64,000 nt of DNA. Origin: Paenibacillus glycanilyticus (lineage in GTDB: Bacteria; Bacillota; Bacilli; Paenibacillales; Paenibacillaceae). The notes beneath the pieces were generated by a model that ran no database searches, was not told the DNA's origin, and saw only the letters and a program-made list of their open reading frames with translations. Below, one piece after another: positions 47,836 to 56,942 of this stretch; position 1 is the first letter of the stretch, and every line of letters begins with the position of its first letter. The stretch covers positions 806,001 through 870,000 of the forward strand of contig NZ_JAMBNP010000002.1 of assembly GCF_023715145.1 (NCBI RefSeq). Direction: 5' to 3'. The position numbers were made by a program, and so were the translations under genes.

Positions 47836-48444
47836 ATGAGCGATGGATTAACGGGTTATACGGGACTTACGGGGATGACAGGCCCTCCAGGGCCGCAAGG
47901 TATTCAAGGTCCGCCGGGACCAACCGGCTTAACTGGAAAAACGGGCGCAACAGGTCCGGCTGGACCGACGGGCCCAACGGGGTTAACCGGATTAACAGGA
48001 CCAAGAGGACCGCAGGGGATACCCGGCCCGTTTGGGAGTCCTTTTACTAGCTTTGGAGATGCGGGAGTCTCGGAGGTTAAGCTGGTGGCTGGTGAACCGC
48101 TTGAGGTTACAGTCATGTATGAATGGGAGAATGCAGATCTGGAGGACGGCTCCCTTGTTGTTCCTGATGCAGGCTTATATCTCCTGTCGTACTCCGTTAA
48201 CGTTACGGTGCCGCCGGTATCGGAAGTGACTTTTATTCTGGCCGTAAACGGAGAGTTCATAGACAAAACAAGAGGACGACTGGCCAATGGGGAAAATAAC
48301 GATATTATTACGGTTGGAGTGAGCAGAACGCATGTATTGACGCTGCCGGGGAACTCCGCTATAGCTTTAACCGTCGAGAGTATAACCGGCAGCATTGCAG
48401 CGTTCGAGCCGGTTATTACGGTTATCAAGCTTAGAGAAGCTTAA
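47836..48444 (+). CDS. Second collagen-like protein
   Basis: 202 aa. A short stalk (residues about 5-68) of Gly-X-Y triplets that, unlike the gene at 42170, are Pro-rich and varied ([13 protein letters not shown]), hence a more classical collagen. The C-terminal domain (about 70-202) is beta-rich: [53 protein letters not shown], a C1q-like head (BclA type). AGAAGGGTGAAG precedes the ATG. An AT-rich -10-like TATAAT at 47799-47804 is present without a vegetative -35, so a sporulation sigma factor is possible. Confidence 0.9.
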   Translation: MSDGLTGYTGLTGMTGPPGPQGIQGPPGPTGLTGKTGATGPAGPTGPTGLTGLTGPRGPQGIPGPFGSPFTSFGDAGVSEVKLVAGEPLEVTVMYEWENADLEDGSLVVPDAGLYLLSYSVNVTVPPVSEVTFILAVNGEFIDKTRGRLANGENNDIITVGVSRTHVLTLPGNSAIALTVESITGSIAAFEPVITVIKLREA

Positions 48445-48517
48445 AGGATTTCCAGTATTTTATAATTAGCTCGCTTGTGCTATTCTCTTGTTATCATGCA
48501 CGATAAGGATGAAGCAG

Positions 48518-49318
48518 ATGGCGGTGCCTGAAATAGCGCAAGAGATTACGGATCATTACCTGGCCAGAATCCAGAAAGAATTGCCTGACATTTTGACAGC
48601 CTTCTATCTGTTTGGATCGGTATCGCTCGACGCCTTTCAGGAAGGATTAAGCGATTTGGATTTTGCGGCTGTTACAAGTCGGAAGCTTACGAATCAGGAA
48701 GTGCGGATTTTGGAGCTGATTCATCATGATCTGGAGATCAGCTTCTCGAAAATCAGCATGGACGGCAGATATGTATGGGCGGTAGATTGGGAGAACCTGG
48801 GAGACATGGCCTGCCCTTATTATTACTTTAATGGCGGCAAGCTTGTTGGCGTTGAACAATTGTATAAAGATTCCGTGGATGCCTTTCAAATCAAACAATA
48901 CGGTATTCCCATTCTTGGCCGCGATCCCCGTACCTACAGCTATTTGGTTGATTGGAGCGTATTAACCAGGAACATGAAATCCAATCTCGAGCATTATTGG
49001 CTGAATTGGAAAAGAAAAGCGGAGAAGTTTCCATCCAAGCCTTATTTCGGGATGTTCTTTAAAGGCTGGATGATCGAGTGGGGAGTACTAGGCGTCTCCC
49101 GTATCTATTATTCGATAAGGGAACAAGACCTGACCTCGAAGACGGGAGCAGGTCACTATGCTTTGCAGCATGTCCCGAAGCGATGGCACCGTATCTTGCG
49201 GGAATCCATTAATCTGCGTGACGGTACCCGAAAATCCCTGTATCGATCTGCCATCAGGCGCAGACAGGATGCCTTAGCCTATATGGACTACATGATTAAG
49301 GAGTGTTTGAATGAATAA
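48518..49318 (+). CDS. Nucleotidyltransferase with aminoglycoside-adenylyltransferase-like layout
   Basis: 266 aa from the ATG at 48518, 9 nt after ATAAGG; frames upstream to 48488 have no site. N-terminal nucleotidyltransferase motif AFYLFGSVSLDAFQEGLSDLDF (GSxx...DxD), the metal-binding acids of the Pol-beta fold. The middle and C-terminal part are helical (DUF4111-like, as in AadA/ANT(3'')-type enzymes). Antibiotic modification is possible but unproven; other members have unknown nucleotide targets. The HAD gene follows with an 8-bp overlap. Confidence 0.8.
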   Translation: MAVPEIAQEITDHYLARIQKELPDILTAFYLFGSVSLDAFQEGLSDLDFAAVTSRKLTNQEVRILELIHHDLEISFSKISMDGRYVWAVDWENLGDMACPYYYFNGGKLVGVEQLYKDSVDAFQIKQYGIPILGRDPRTYSYLVDWSVLTRNMKSNLEHYWLNWKRKAEKFPSKPYFGMFFKGWMIEWGVLGVSRIYYSIREQDLTSKTGAGHYALQHVPKRWHRILRESINLRDGTRKSLYRSAIRRRQDALAYMDYMIKECLNE

Positions 49319-49988
49319 GATTACTGCCATCATCTTTGACCTGGACCAAACTTTATTGGATAAACATGAATCCTTAATCCGCTTCGCAAATCATCAGTAT
49401 GAGGCTTATGCGCTGGAAGCTTTCCGTATAGACAGAGAGGATTTTGTTCAGAAGTTTACTGAAATGAATCATGTCGTCCGGCCGAAGGAAGAGGTATATA
49501 AGGAGCTAATCGAGATTTTCGGCATCGACAGCTCTCTGCTTGCCGTTATGCTCGAGGATCTGAACCGGAACTTTTCGGACTATGCCATCGGCTATCCGGG
49601 CCTCGTAACCATGCTGAGCGAGCTAAGAGATGCCTCGTTCAAATTGGGAATGATCACGAACGGAAGGGCCTTTTATCAACGGAGCAAAATCCGTGCTTTG
49701 GGGATCGAGAGTTATTTTGACGATATTGTCATTTCGGAAGCGGTTGGTTTAAGAAAACCCGATCCCGCCATATTTCAATTATCCTTGTCTAATCTGAAGC
49801 TGGCTGCAGACCAGGCTGTATTTGTTGGAGACAATCTGAAGGCAGATATCATGCCGGCAAAAGAGCTTGGGATGAGAACCATATGGAAGCAAAGGGGAAC
49901 CGGCCATGAGCATGCGGATATGGTCTGCGATGATTTGTCAGCGCTTCCTGAGCTGATTCAACATTTGATGCAAACAAAAACCGGGTAA
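49311..49988 (+). CDS. HAD-superfamily hydrolase
   Basis: 225 aa. The catalytic Asp motif IIFDLDQTLLDK is at residues 6-17, followed by the second Thr/Ser motif in MITNGR, the Lys in GLRKPDPAIF, and the acidic pair VFVGDNLKADI. This is the phosphoglycolate-phosphatase/YjjG-like branch of HAD phosphatases. AAGGAG lies 7 nt upstream of the ATG, and the start overlaps the nucleotidyltransferase by 8 bp, so the two are translationally coupled. Substrate unknown; a nucleotide or sugar phosphate is likely. Confidence 0.9.
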   Translation: MNKITAIIFDLDQTLLDKHESLIRFANHQYEAYALEAFRIDREDFVQKFTEMNHVVRPKEEVYKELIEIFGIDSSLLAVMLEDLNRNFSDYAIGYPGLVTMLSELRDASFKLGMITNGRAFYQRSKIRALGIESYFDDIVISEAVGLRKPDPAIFQLSLSNLKLAADQAVFVGDNLKADIMPAKELGMRTIWKQRGTGHEHADMVCDDLSALPELIQHLMQTKTG

Positions 49989-50012
49989 CACATGCGTGTT
50001 CCCGGTTTTTTC
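49976..50012. terminator. Terminator between convergent genes
   Basis: AAAAACCGGG-AACAC-ATGC-GTGTT-CCCGGTTTTTT; it covers the stop codon of the HAD gene and abuts that of the minus-strand gene. Confidence 0.92.
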
Positions 50013-50629
50013 TATGCCTTCGGCTTATTGGCAGCCAAGAACTTATCCATCTCTTCGCGGTTCTCATTGTCATCGGAAGGCACCGTGTTCGTTACACCCC
50101 AATAATCCCGCTGGACCGTATCTTTGTTAGGGAATGCATATAAGTCCAGATCGTGCAAAATACGGTGCATGAAGCGAAGCGCTTCCGGATCATGCTTCTC
50201 TCGGGCGATATTGGCAAGAGCGGTTAAGTTGTTCATATCGATCTGCAAGCCTTGAACGCCTGTCAGAGTTTTTCCGATTTCTTCGTAATTTTTCGTATCG
50301 AACACTTCTGTCGCCAGGAACTCATCCCAGGCCGTATCCATTTCGGCCTTGAAATTATCCAGGCCGCCGCCAGTTACCTTGAGATCAAAGGCAGCGTGAT
50401 ATTCCTTTATTTTGGCTATCGCTTTGCCTTCTGCGGAATCCGCGGCAAAATCCACCTTCGGAACCTGAAGAGGCTGACCCTTTACGGTTGAATCTGTTGC
50501 TGTATCGGACGCTTCAGTCTTGTCTCCATCCCCCATGGCTTTAAGAACATAATTAGCGCCAATGGCACCAGCTCCGCAAATGAGAACAAAAGCGATAGCA
50601 GCGCCAATGAGATTTTCTTTAACTCGCAA
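50012..50629 (-). CDS. Membrane-anchored hypothetical protein
   Basis: 205 aa from the TTG at 50629, 9 nt after AAGGAGG; the longer frame to 50734 has no such site. One N-terminal membrane helix (about 6-27, LIGAAIAFVLICGAGAIGA), then an acidic, helical extracellular part ending EEMDKFLAANKPKA. No catalytic motif. The function is unknown. Because the region from 50731 on the same strand is a decayed gene, it is probably transcribed alone. Confidence 0.7.
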   Translation of the reverse strand: MRVKENLIGAAIAFVLICGAGAIGANYVLKAMGDGDKTEASDTATDSTVKGQPLQVPKVDFAADSAEGKAIAKIKEYHAAFDLKVTGGGLDNFKAEMDTAWDEFLATEVFDTKNYEEIGKTLTGVQGLQIDMNNLTALANIAREKHDPEALRFMHRILHDLDLYAFPNKDTVQRDYWGVTNTVPSDDNENREEMDKFLAANKPKA

Positions 50630-50730
50630 TGTATAAATCCTCCTTAGCTGACTGTGTCGATTGTAACGTTTAGTGTACCAAAATATGATCTCGTATGGAA
50701 ATATACCGAAGTGTCCAATCCTTCTGCCCG

Positions 50731-51316
50731 TCAAGCCAAAATATCGGCTCCGAAATAGGCCATAAGAGCGATAAAGAAGGAAATGATCATAGTGACGATG
50801 CCGCCTAGCTTGCAGGTGAAGTAATAAAAATCGCTCGGCTCCGCATCAGCGGAATAAACGGAACAACCTTATGTGATGGTAATTGGAGTAAGCCGCCTTT
50901 ACCAGCATGTCAGGCGTATACAGCTCTTCATTGCTGCCTAGTATTCGTTCTCCATTCGAGTAAGCCATTACGCTTGCGTAGACAGGTTCGCCATTGTCAT
51001 CGAATTGATAAATATCCCCGGCAATATCCTGAACGGTATACACTTTACCGGTGGGGTAGCTAAGCTTATATTCCTTGATACCGCCCCCGTCAATTCTTGT
51101 AATCACATAATCGGCTGCCTGGATGGTTACAATCCGGTCCAAACCGTTCAGCTGCACCTCGATAGGCGGTCCGCTCCAACTGCGATAAGTAATGACATTC
51201 CCCTGTTTGCTATCGAAGGAGTATGTTTTGTTGTTCACTTCGAATATATGCTTCGTAAAGTACGGCCAGGATAAGACGGTCACAATGACTAGCAGGGCAA
51301 GCACTTTATATGTCAA
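50731..51316 (-). pseudogene. Two-helix membrane protein, frameshifted
   Basis: The open frame from the TTG at 51316 to 50846 codes 156 aa: membrane helix (VLALLVIVTVLSWPYF) then an extracellular beta part with YSNGERILG, ending HHIRLFRLFR. Shifting frame at about 50850-50875 lets it continue as VYSADAEPSDFYYFTCKLGG and a second membrane helix (IVTMIISFFIALMAYF), stopping at 50731. Upstream of 51316 no ribosome site exists, and another frame reads KSGRWEDYFYDHLVQKPVAI up to 51306, so the front may be decayed too. No family recognised. Confidence 0.6.
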
Positions 51317-51435
51317 ACGGCGTGTGGATGGCTACTGGCTTTTGAACCAAGTGATCATAGAAATAATCTTCCCATCTTCCTGATTTATACAATTGTACGT
51401 ATTTTTTACGGGATGGTTGCGGTGAGCTTGCGATA

Positions 51436-51468
51436 AAAAGGGAGGACCTCAGCTATCCGCTGAGGTCC
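51436..51468 (-). terminator. Terminator after the GH2 gene
   Basis: GGACCTCAGC-TATCC-GCTGAGGTCC; on the minus strand it is followed by TCCCTTTTTAT. Confidence 0.85.
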
Positions 51469-51482
51469 GTTTGCTTGATGAG

Positions 51483-54400
51483 TTAGGATTCCGGGTAAAA
51501 CCGGAATGATTTGAAGTTAAATTGACTGCCCGGCAAGAAGATGAAGGTGACCGTCCGGAGACCGGTAATACGCTCCAATGCGTACTCTCTATCGCAATAG
51601 TCTTCCGAGTATGCAAACTCTACAAGCTGCTTCGCATCGCCGTCAGGTCCGCTGAACAAGACATGAATCGTATTGTTGTCGATTGGGGATTGACCGCAAA
51701 TAACAAGCTTGCTGGTACCTGTAACCCCGAAGTCCATATCCCGGAACACCAGCGAGACGTTGTTGCCGATGTTCTCAATCGCCGTACCCGTCAAAGTATA
51801 CGTATCCCCGTAAATCTGATTGTTCTCCAGTGCCTCCAGATGTTCGAATGCCCGGATGGCTTTCTTGAACTGGAAACCCTTCAGATGGATTTTCCGCTGC
51901 AGGACAAAGCTCAGCGATGTTATTCCTTTGAGACGCCGAGGCAGGCGGTAGGTTTCCTCCTGATAGACATTCCATTTGGTTGGCTTTTGATAGGTTAATT
52001 GCGTAAGCAAGGAAGCAGTTGGCTCGCCCGGAACGCCTTCCCAGACCGCAATAGTGAAGCGCTCGCTGTCAAGTGAGAAGATCGGTAACGTGATCTCGTC
52101 TGTCCCGTAACTTCCGAAGTCAATAGGTTCAAAGCAAATCCAGCTCTCTTCGTCTCTGCTTGTCGCCACGCCACGTTCGTTGCCGTTGGTCAGATTGCGG
52201 CTGTTCTCGCTGTGGTAGCCCGCAGACACAAATTCATAGGGATTAAGAAAGGCTTGACCAATTCCGTCAATCCGAAATTCCATCAAGGAGTACTGTTGTA
52301 TGTTGTCCGAGCCGTTTCGGGTTGCGCAGCGGATATAGAAATCGCCGTCGCTTAAAGCGGATACTTGTGCTTGATGACCGGCTGCTTGAAGACTCGCGAT
52401 ATTCGCATCCACTCCGGCTGCGTTCGTTACCCGCCATTCAACCTCTTGATAAGTGGCATTGCTTGGATGAATGACGACTTGAACGGGCACGCTGCGATTA
52501 TCCGATGATAAGGCATGACCCTCGGGACAAATAATCTCCAGCTTGCGCACGGGAATTTCATCGGACACCGGAGATGCAGCCGCGGTCGCAAATGCAGCCT
52601 GCCTTGGCGCATAAGAATAAAGAGTATACTCATCGCCTGTTGCTGCTGGAGCGGGCGGGACAGAAGTGAGCGTTACTTCGCCTGTTGTTAAGCCTTTGGA
52701 TAAGCCGCGGACAATAATGGCTCCGCTCTCCAGCGTTGGTGCAATGACAGCCAAAAGCTTGCCGCTGAACAGGCGGCGGTTCGTGCCCTTGTACGAATCG
52801 TAATCGGTGCTGTCTCCGTTATCGAGTCCAACGAGCCGTCCGGGGCCTTCAACGGTGACATGGATGCGATTGCTCGCGTTCGCTACGCGAAGTCCGTCTT
52901 GGTCAAGAGCCGAGATCTCGATAAAGATCAGATCCGAGCCGTCTGCCGTGAAGGTTGTTTTATCCGGAGACAGATGGACAACGGCAGCATCTCCAAAGGA
53001 GGATTGAATATCCGTTGCTATCGCTTTGCCGGATTCATCGTATGCAACGGCCCGAAGCACGCCTTTGGCATACGGGATCTGCCATTCGCCAAGCAGCTGC
53101 TGGCCATGGGCATGATCAATGTCATACGTTCCTAGGGAGTTATCATTGAAGAAAAGCTCAATCCTTGGCGCATTCGAGCAAACGCGAACATCGATGAGCT
53201 GTCCTTCGGAAAAATCCCAATACGGGAAAATATGGACCATCGGCCGCGCTATATAATCCGTCCACTCCGCTTGGTAAATGTAGAAGGCATCCTTTTTGAA
53301 GCCGGCTGTATCGATCTGTCCGAAGTAAGAGTTTTTTGTATGATAAGGCGTCGGCTCGCCAATATAGTCAAAGCCGGTCCACAGAAATTGTCCAAGCGAG
53401 AAGGCGGAATCGCGGTCTGCAATGATGCAGGCTTCCGTGCTTCTCGCCCCCCAGCTGGTAGAGCTGTTGCCAAGCGATGAGCATTGCTCATCGTCATCCG
53501 CGAGGACGGATTGGGCGAGGGGGAAGTGATAGATGCCGCGGCTTTGTACCGTCGAGCAGGTCTCGCTGCCATAGATGAACCAATCCGGATGCTCCTCATG
53601 ATGCTGCCGATAATACTTGTCTCCATAGTTATAGCCCGCGAATTTCACCAGCTCGGCGCATTTCTGAGCATTCTCCCAAGGCATATAGTTGGAGCCGATC
53701 GTTACGACGGCGTTGCGCTTCGGATCATGGTCATGCACCTTATCCCTGAGCCGGGCGGTCAGGATCTGACCGCGTTCATCAGCATGCGTATCATAGATTT
53801 CATTGCCGATGCTCCACATCAGCATGCTTGGATGATTGCGATCTCTGCGTACCCAGCTGGCAATATCTCTTTCCCACCAGTCCTCATAAAATCTGGCGAA
53901 ATCATAAGGCGTCTTCGACCGCTCCCACATGTCGTACGCTTCGGAGACAATAAGCACGCCCATCTCGTCGGCCAGCTCCATCAGTTCAACGGCCGGCATA
54001 TTATGGGCGGTGCGAATCGCATTGACGCCCATCTCCTGGAGGAGGGCAATTTGTCTTCTTAGAGCCGTTTTATTAACGGCAGCACCAAGGGAGCCAAGGT
54101 CATGATGCTGGCATACCCCTTGAAGCTTGACGTGGCGGCCGTTCAGGAAGAAGCCTTTTTCCGCATCAAAGTCAAAGGTGCGGAACCCGAAGGTCTGCTG
54201 CTCGCGATCGATAACCTCTCCACCTCGGATAAGCTCGGTTTGGAGCTTATAGCAGTTAGGCTGTTCAATATCCCAAAGCAGGGGATGAGGAACGGCAAGA
54301 ACCTGATTAAAGGTTACGGTTGTGCCGTGTTCCGACTGCACAATGGCTTCGGTCTGCCCTATGGCAGCTGCGCTGGAATCCAGAATCGTATGGCGAAGCT

Positions 54401-54959
54401 TATATTCCGATGATGGGCCGCCTTGGGAGAAAACAACCTCGGTATCGATATCAACCGACCAGGTATCACCGCTGTTCTTGTTGGCTGAAATATAAATTCC
54501 GTCGGATGCCAGATAGGTATCCGTTGAGGTAAGCAGCCATACAGAACGGTATATGCCCGCGCCAGAGTACCAGCGGGAGTTAGGAGATTGATGAATGACC
54601 TGGACAAGGATTTCATTATCGCCGGCTGCTAGATAGGATGTCATATCAATCTCAAAGGTGGAGTAGCCGTTTTTCCAAGCACCGGCAGCACGACCGTTCA
54701 CGTAGATCGTCGAGTTCATGTAAACGCCTTCAAATCGCAGCGCAATTCGAGTGTTCGAGTTAAGCTCGGCAACTTTAATCGTTTTGCGGTACCAGCCTAC
54801 GCTGTTCTCATAAAGGTTGTTGGAATCATAGATTAGCCAATCATGCGGCAGGGTTACGGGCGACCAATCAACAGGATCTTCTATAATGGAATCGAGCTCC
54901 GTACCAAGCGGATGCTTGGAGAAATACCAGTCATTATTGAGCTTTTGTTTCTTGCTCAT
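51483..54959 (-). CDS. Glycoside hydrolase family 2 enzyme with C-terminal beta domains
   Basis: 1158 aa. N-terminal jelly-roll domain (WYFSKHPLG, GWYRKTIKV), Ig-like domain, then the TIM barrel with acid/base Glu387 in MWSIGNEIYD and nucleophile Glu466 in YGSETCS. After the barrel come a DUF4982-like domain (PYWDFSEGQLIDV), a beta domain with LDNGDSTDYDSYKG, and two further beta-sandwich parts, giving a chain longer than typical beta-galactosidases. No signal peptide, so it is probably cytoplasmic. Aryl or galactoside substrate cannot be told. AAAGGAG before the ATG. The window shows no transporter next to it. Confidence 0.93.
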   Translation of the reverse strand: MSKKQKLNNDWYFSKHPLGTELDSIIEDPVDWSPVTLPHDWLIYDSNNLYENSVGWYRKTIKVAELNSNTRIALRFEGVYMNSTIYVNGRAAGAWKNGYSTFEIDMTSYLAAGDNEILVQVIHQSPNSRWYSGAGIYRSVWLLTSTDTYLASDGIYISANKNSGDTWSVDIDTEVVFSQGGPSSEYKLRHTILDSSAAAIGQTEAIVQSEHGTTVTFNQVLAVPHPLLWDIEQPNCYKLQTELIRGGEVIDREQQTFGFRTFDFDAEKGFFLNGRHVKLQGVCQHHDLGSLGAAVNKTALRRQIALLQEMGVNAIRTAHNMPAVELMELADEMGVLIVSEAYDMWERSKTPYDFARFYEDWWERDIASWVRRDRNHPSMLMWSIGNEIYDTHADERGQILTARLRDKVHDHDPKRNAVVTIGSNYMPWENAQKCAELVKFAGYNYGDKYYRQHHEEHPDWFIYGSETCSTVQSRGIYHFPLAQSVLADDDEQCSSLGNSSTSWGARSTEACIIADRDSAFSLGQFLWTGFDYIGEPTPYHTKNSYFGQIDTAGFKKDAFYIYQAEWTDYIARPMVHIFPYWDFSEGQLIDVRVCSNAPRIELFFNDNSLGTYDIDHAHGQQLLGEWQIPYAKGVLRAVAYDESGKAIATDIQSSFGDAAVVHLSPDKTTFTADGSDLIFIEISALDQDGLRVANASNRIHVTVEGPGRLVGLDNGDSTDYDSYKGTNRRLFSGKLLAVIAPTLESGAIIVRGLSKGLTTGEVTLTSVPPAPAATGDEYTLYSYAPRQAAFATAAASPVSDEIPVRKLEIICPEGHALSSDNRSVPVQVVIHPSNATYQEVEWRVTNAAGVDANIASLQAAGHQAQVSALSDGDFYIRCATRNGSDNIQQYSLMEFRIDGIGQAFLNPYEFVSAGYHSENSRNLTNGNERGVATSRDEESWICFEPIDFGSYGTDEITLPIFSLDSERFTIAVWEGVPGEPTASLLTQLTYQKPTKWNVYQEETYRLPRRLKGITSLSFVLQRKIHLKGFQFKKAIRAFEHLEALENNQIYGDTYTLTGTAIENIGNNVSLVFRDMDFGVTGTSKLVICGQSPIDNNTIHVLFSGPDGDAKQLVEFAYSEDYCDREYALERITGLRTVTFIFLPGSQFNFKSFRFYPES

Positions 54960-55195
54960 GGGAGAACTCCTTTCGGTCTTGGGATTCTAATTCGATAGTG
55001 GCATTCGATGATCTGGAGCGCAATGAAAAACAAAAAGAAGTAATATATTTGAAGGAAGTCATTTAATTCTCAAAGTAAATTTCAAGCAGATGATAGAATG
55101 GTATAATACTTAATGTTGCTTTAAAATTAATCAATAAGCCCCATTTTTGTATAACTATTGGAAGAACTCCGATGACAGAAGGGGAGATGAGAAAT

Positions 55196-55402
55196 ATGAC
55201 TTCCATTCGATTGCTCTTATTGCATGCGAAAATTGCCCAGCAGGTTGTGGCTGTGCTCACAAGCGACGGGAAATGGTGGAGCGGGAAGGTTGAGAAGATT
55301 GAGGATTACCATGTGCAGCTGCGACTGGAGACGAACATCCTGATTCATGTGCCTATCGCCGTGATCGAGGAAGTAAGCAATCCCAAGCAGGCCAGCCGTT
55401 AA
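55196..55402 (+). CDS. Small protein with a possible Lsm-like fold
   Basis: 68 aa from the ATG at 55196, 9 nt after AAGGGGAG; other in-frame ATGs at 55172 and 55187 are less well placed. The phrase AVLTSDGKWWSGKVEKIEDY, then VQLRLETNILIHVPIAVIEEV, has the strand pattern of a five-stranded SH3-like barrel such as Lsm/Hfq, and a short N-terminal helix fits that too. The match is by eye only. Function unknown. Confidence 0.65.
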   Translation: MTSIRLLLLHAKIAQQVVAVLTSDGKWWSGKVEKIEDYHVQLRLETNILIHVPIAVIEEVSNPKQASR

Positions 55403-55473
55403 TATTGTGCATGAAATGTCGGATAGGCAGGATCGGCTTTTGTTAATCTAGTGCTGAGGAAAGGAGGTAAGCG

Positions 55474-56349
55474 ATGAATACGCTGGACAGCATGAATAAG
55501 GCCCTGAAGTATATCGAGGATCATCTGGCCGAGGAGATAGATCTCAAGGAAGCGGCTAAACGGGCGCACTGCTCGGAATATCATTTTTCACGGATGTTTT
55601 CTTTCCTGGCGGGAGTCACATTATCGGAGTATATCAGGCGCAGACGGTTAACGCTGGCGGCCTTTGACCTCATGAATTCATCCTCCCGGGTGATCGACGT
55701 TGCGGTCAAATATGGTTATTCCTCGGCGGATTCGTTCAATAAGGCATTCCAGGGTATTCACGGAATTACGCCGTCCGAGGCGAGGATGCAGGGGCAGCCT
55801 TTGAAATCTTTTCCTCGGATGTCCTTTCAATTATCGATAACAGGGGGAGACGAGATGAATTACCGGATTGAAGAGAAGGAAGCCTTCAGCGTTGTTGGCT
55901 TGATGAAGCGGGTGCCCATTGTATTTGAAGGAGTGAATCCCGAGATTGCCGCAATGTGGCAAAGTCTGAACGTAGAACGGATTAATAAGCTGAAGGCCTT
56001 GTCCAATGTAACCCCGAAGGGATTGTTAAGCGCATCGGTTAACTTCTCGGAAGGGCGCATGGAGGAAAAAGGGGAGCTTGATCATTATATCGGTGTTGCA
56101 ACGACCGCGGCTTGTCCCGAGGAATTAAGCGAATTGAAGGTTGCGTCGGGAACCTGGGCTGTATTCGAAGCAGTAGGTCCGTTCCCGGCGACATTGCAAA
56201 ACGTGTGGGGACGTATATATTCGGAATGGTTCCCTTCCTCGAATTATGAGGCGGCAGAAGGGCCTGAGATGTTGTGGAACGAACACAAGGACATTACGTC
56301 ACCGACGTACCGAAGCGAGATCTGGATACCTGTTAAGCAAAAAGGATAG
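55474..56349 (+). CDS. AraC-family regulator with GyrI-like effector domain
   Basis: 291 aa with AAAGGAGGT before the ATG. The double HTH is at the N-terminus (about residues 5-105: [20 protein letters not shown] and [18 protein letters not shown]), followed by a GyrI/BmrR-like small-molecule-binding domain (about 125-291: [36 protein letters not shown]). This is the Rob/YdeE-type order, in which the bound molecule turns on transport or detoxification genes. Its target is not evident. A terminator follows. Confidence 0.94.
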   Translation: MNTLDSMNKALKYIEDHLAEEIDLKEAAKRAHCSEYHFSRMFSFLAGVTLSEYIRRRRLTLAAFDLMNSSSRVIDVAVKYGYSSADSFNKAFQGIHGITPSEARMQGQPLKSFPRMSFQLSITGGDEMNYRIEEKEAFSVVGLMKRVPIVFEGVNPEIAAMWQSLNVERINKLKALSNVTPKGLLSASVNFSEGRMEEKGELDHYIGVATTAACPEELSELKVASGTWAVFEAVGPFPATLQNVWGRIYSEWFPSSNYEAAEGPEMLWNEHKDITSPTYRSEIWIPVKQKG

Positions 56350-56360
56350 ATCATGGAGAA

Positions 56361-56389
56361 AAGAAGGGGATCAATCCTCTTCTTTTTTC
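56361..56389 (+). terminator. Terminator after the AraC-type gene
   Basis: AAGAAGGGGAT-CA-ATCCTCTTCTT (one G-T pair) followed by TTTT. Confidence 0.85.
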
Positions 56390-56459
56390 TTTACACGGGA
56401 ACATATGTTTGCTAATCTGGTATTGGGTGTTATTTCCATATCTAGGGAGTGAACAAGCA

Positions 56460-56840
56460 ATGAATAAGGCAAAGATCGAGAATTCACTTACTGTCTTGCT
56501 GGTATCGGATTTAGCTAAATCTCAAAGATATTATGAGGAAGCATTGGGCTGCGAGGTGAATGAGTACTGGGTCGTTCGGGATGATTTTGGCTTGGGATTT
56601 AAGCTTATTCAAGCGGAAAATAAACAGGATGTCAGGCCTAACAAGGGAGCTTGGAATACTTACGCTTACGTGCAAACCCAGCAGGATCTGGATGTGTTGT
56701 ATGCGGAATTGCAGGCTAACGGGGCGGACATTGCCGCAGAGCCTGTTGTTACCGAACATGAATGGGGAGTATGGAAGGAGTTCTCGGTGCAGGATCCGGA
56801 CGGTTATATCATCGGGTTTGGCTCCGGCAATAAGAAATAG
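56460..56840 (+). CDS. VOC-family (glyoxalase-like) protein
   Basis: 126 aa from the ATG at 56460, behind AGGGAGTGAA. Fold signature: SLTVLLVSDLAKSQRYYEEA at the start, FSVQDPDGYIIGFG at the end. The strand order fits the bleomycin-resistance/dioxygenase superfamily. It follows the AraC-type regulator by 110 bp but is separated by a terminator, so a regulatory link is only possible. Confidence 0.88.
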   Translation: MNKAKIENSLTVLLVSDLAKSQRYYEEALGCEVNEYWVVRDDFGLGFKLIQAENKQDVRPNKGAWNTYAYVQTQQDLDVLYAELQANGADIAAEPVVTEHEWGVWKEFSVQDPDGYIIGFGSGNKK

Positions 56841-56853
56841 CTGTAACAGGGAA

Positions 56854-56884
56854 GAACGGATGGGGCGAGAGGCTCCATCCGTTC
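56854..56884 (+). terminator. Hairpin after the VOC gene
   Basis: GAACGGATGG/CCATCCGTTC, perfect 10-bp arms with an 11-nt loop. No long T-run, so termination would be moderate. Confidence 0.6.
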
Positions 56885-56899
56885 TATGCTTATAGCAGC

Positions 56900-56936
56900 A
56901 ATCCCCGGCTCTCGCAATCGGCGATAGCCGGGGATT
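56900..56936 (-). terminator. Terminator after the GH18 gene
   Basis: AATCCCCGGCT/AGCCGGGGATT, perfect 11-bp arms, directly after the GH18 stop codon (minus strand); a T-rich tail is lacking. Confidence 0.7.
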
Positions 56937-56942
56937 GTGAGG

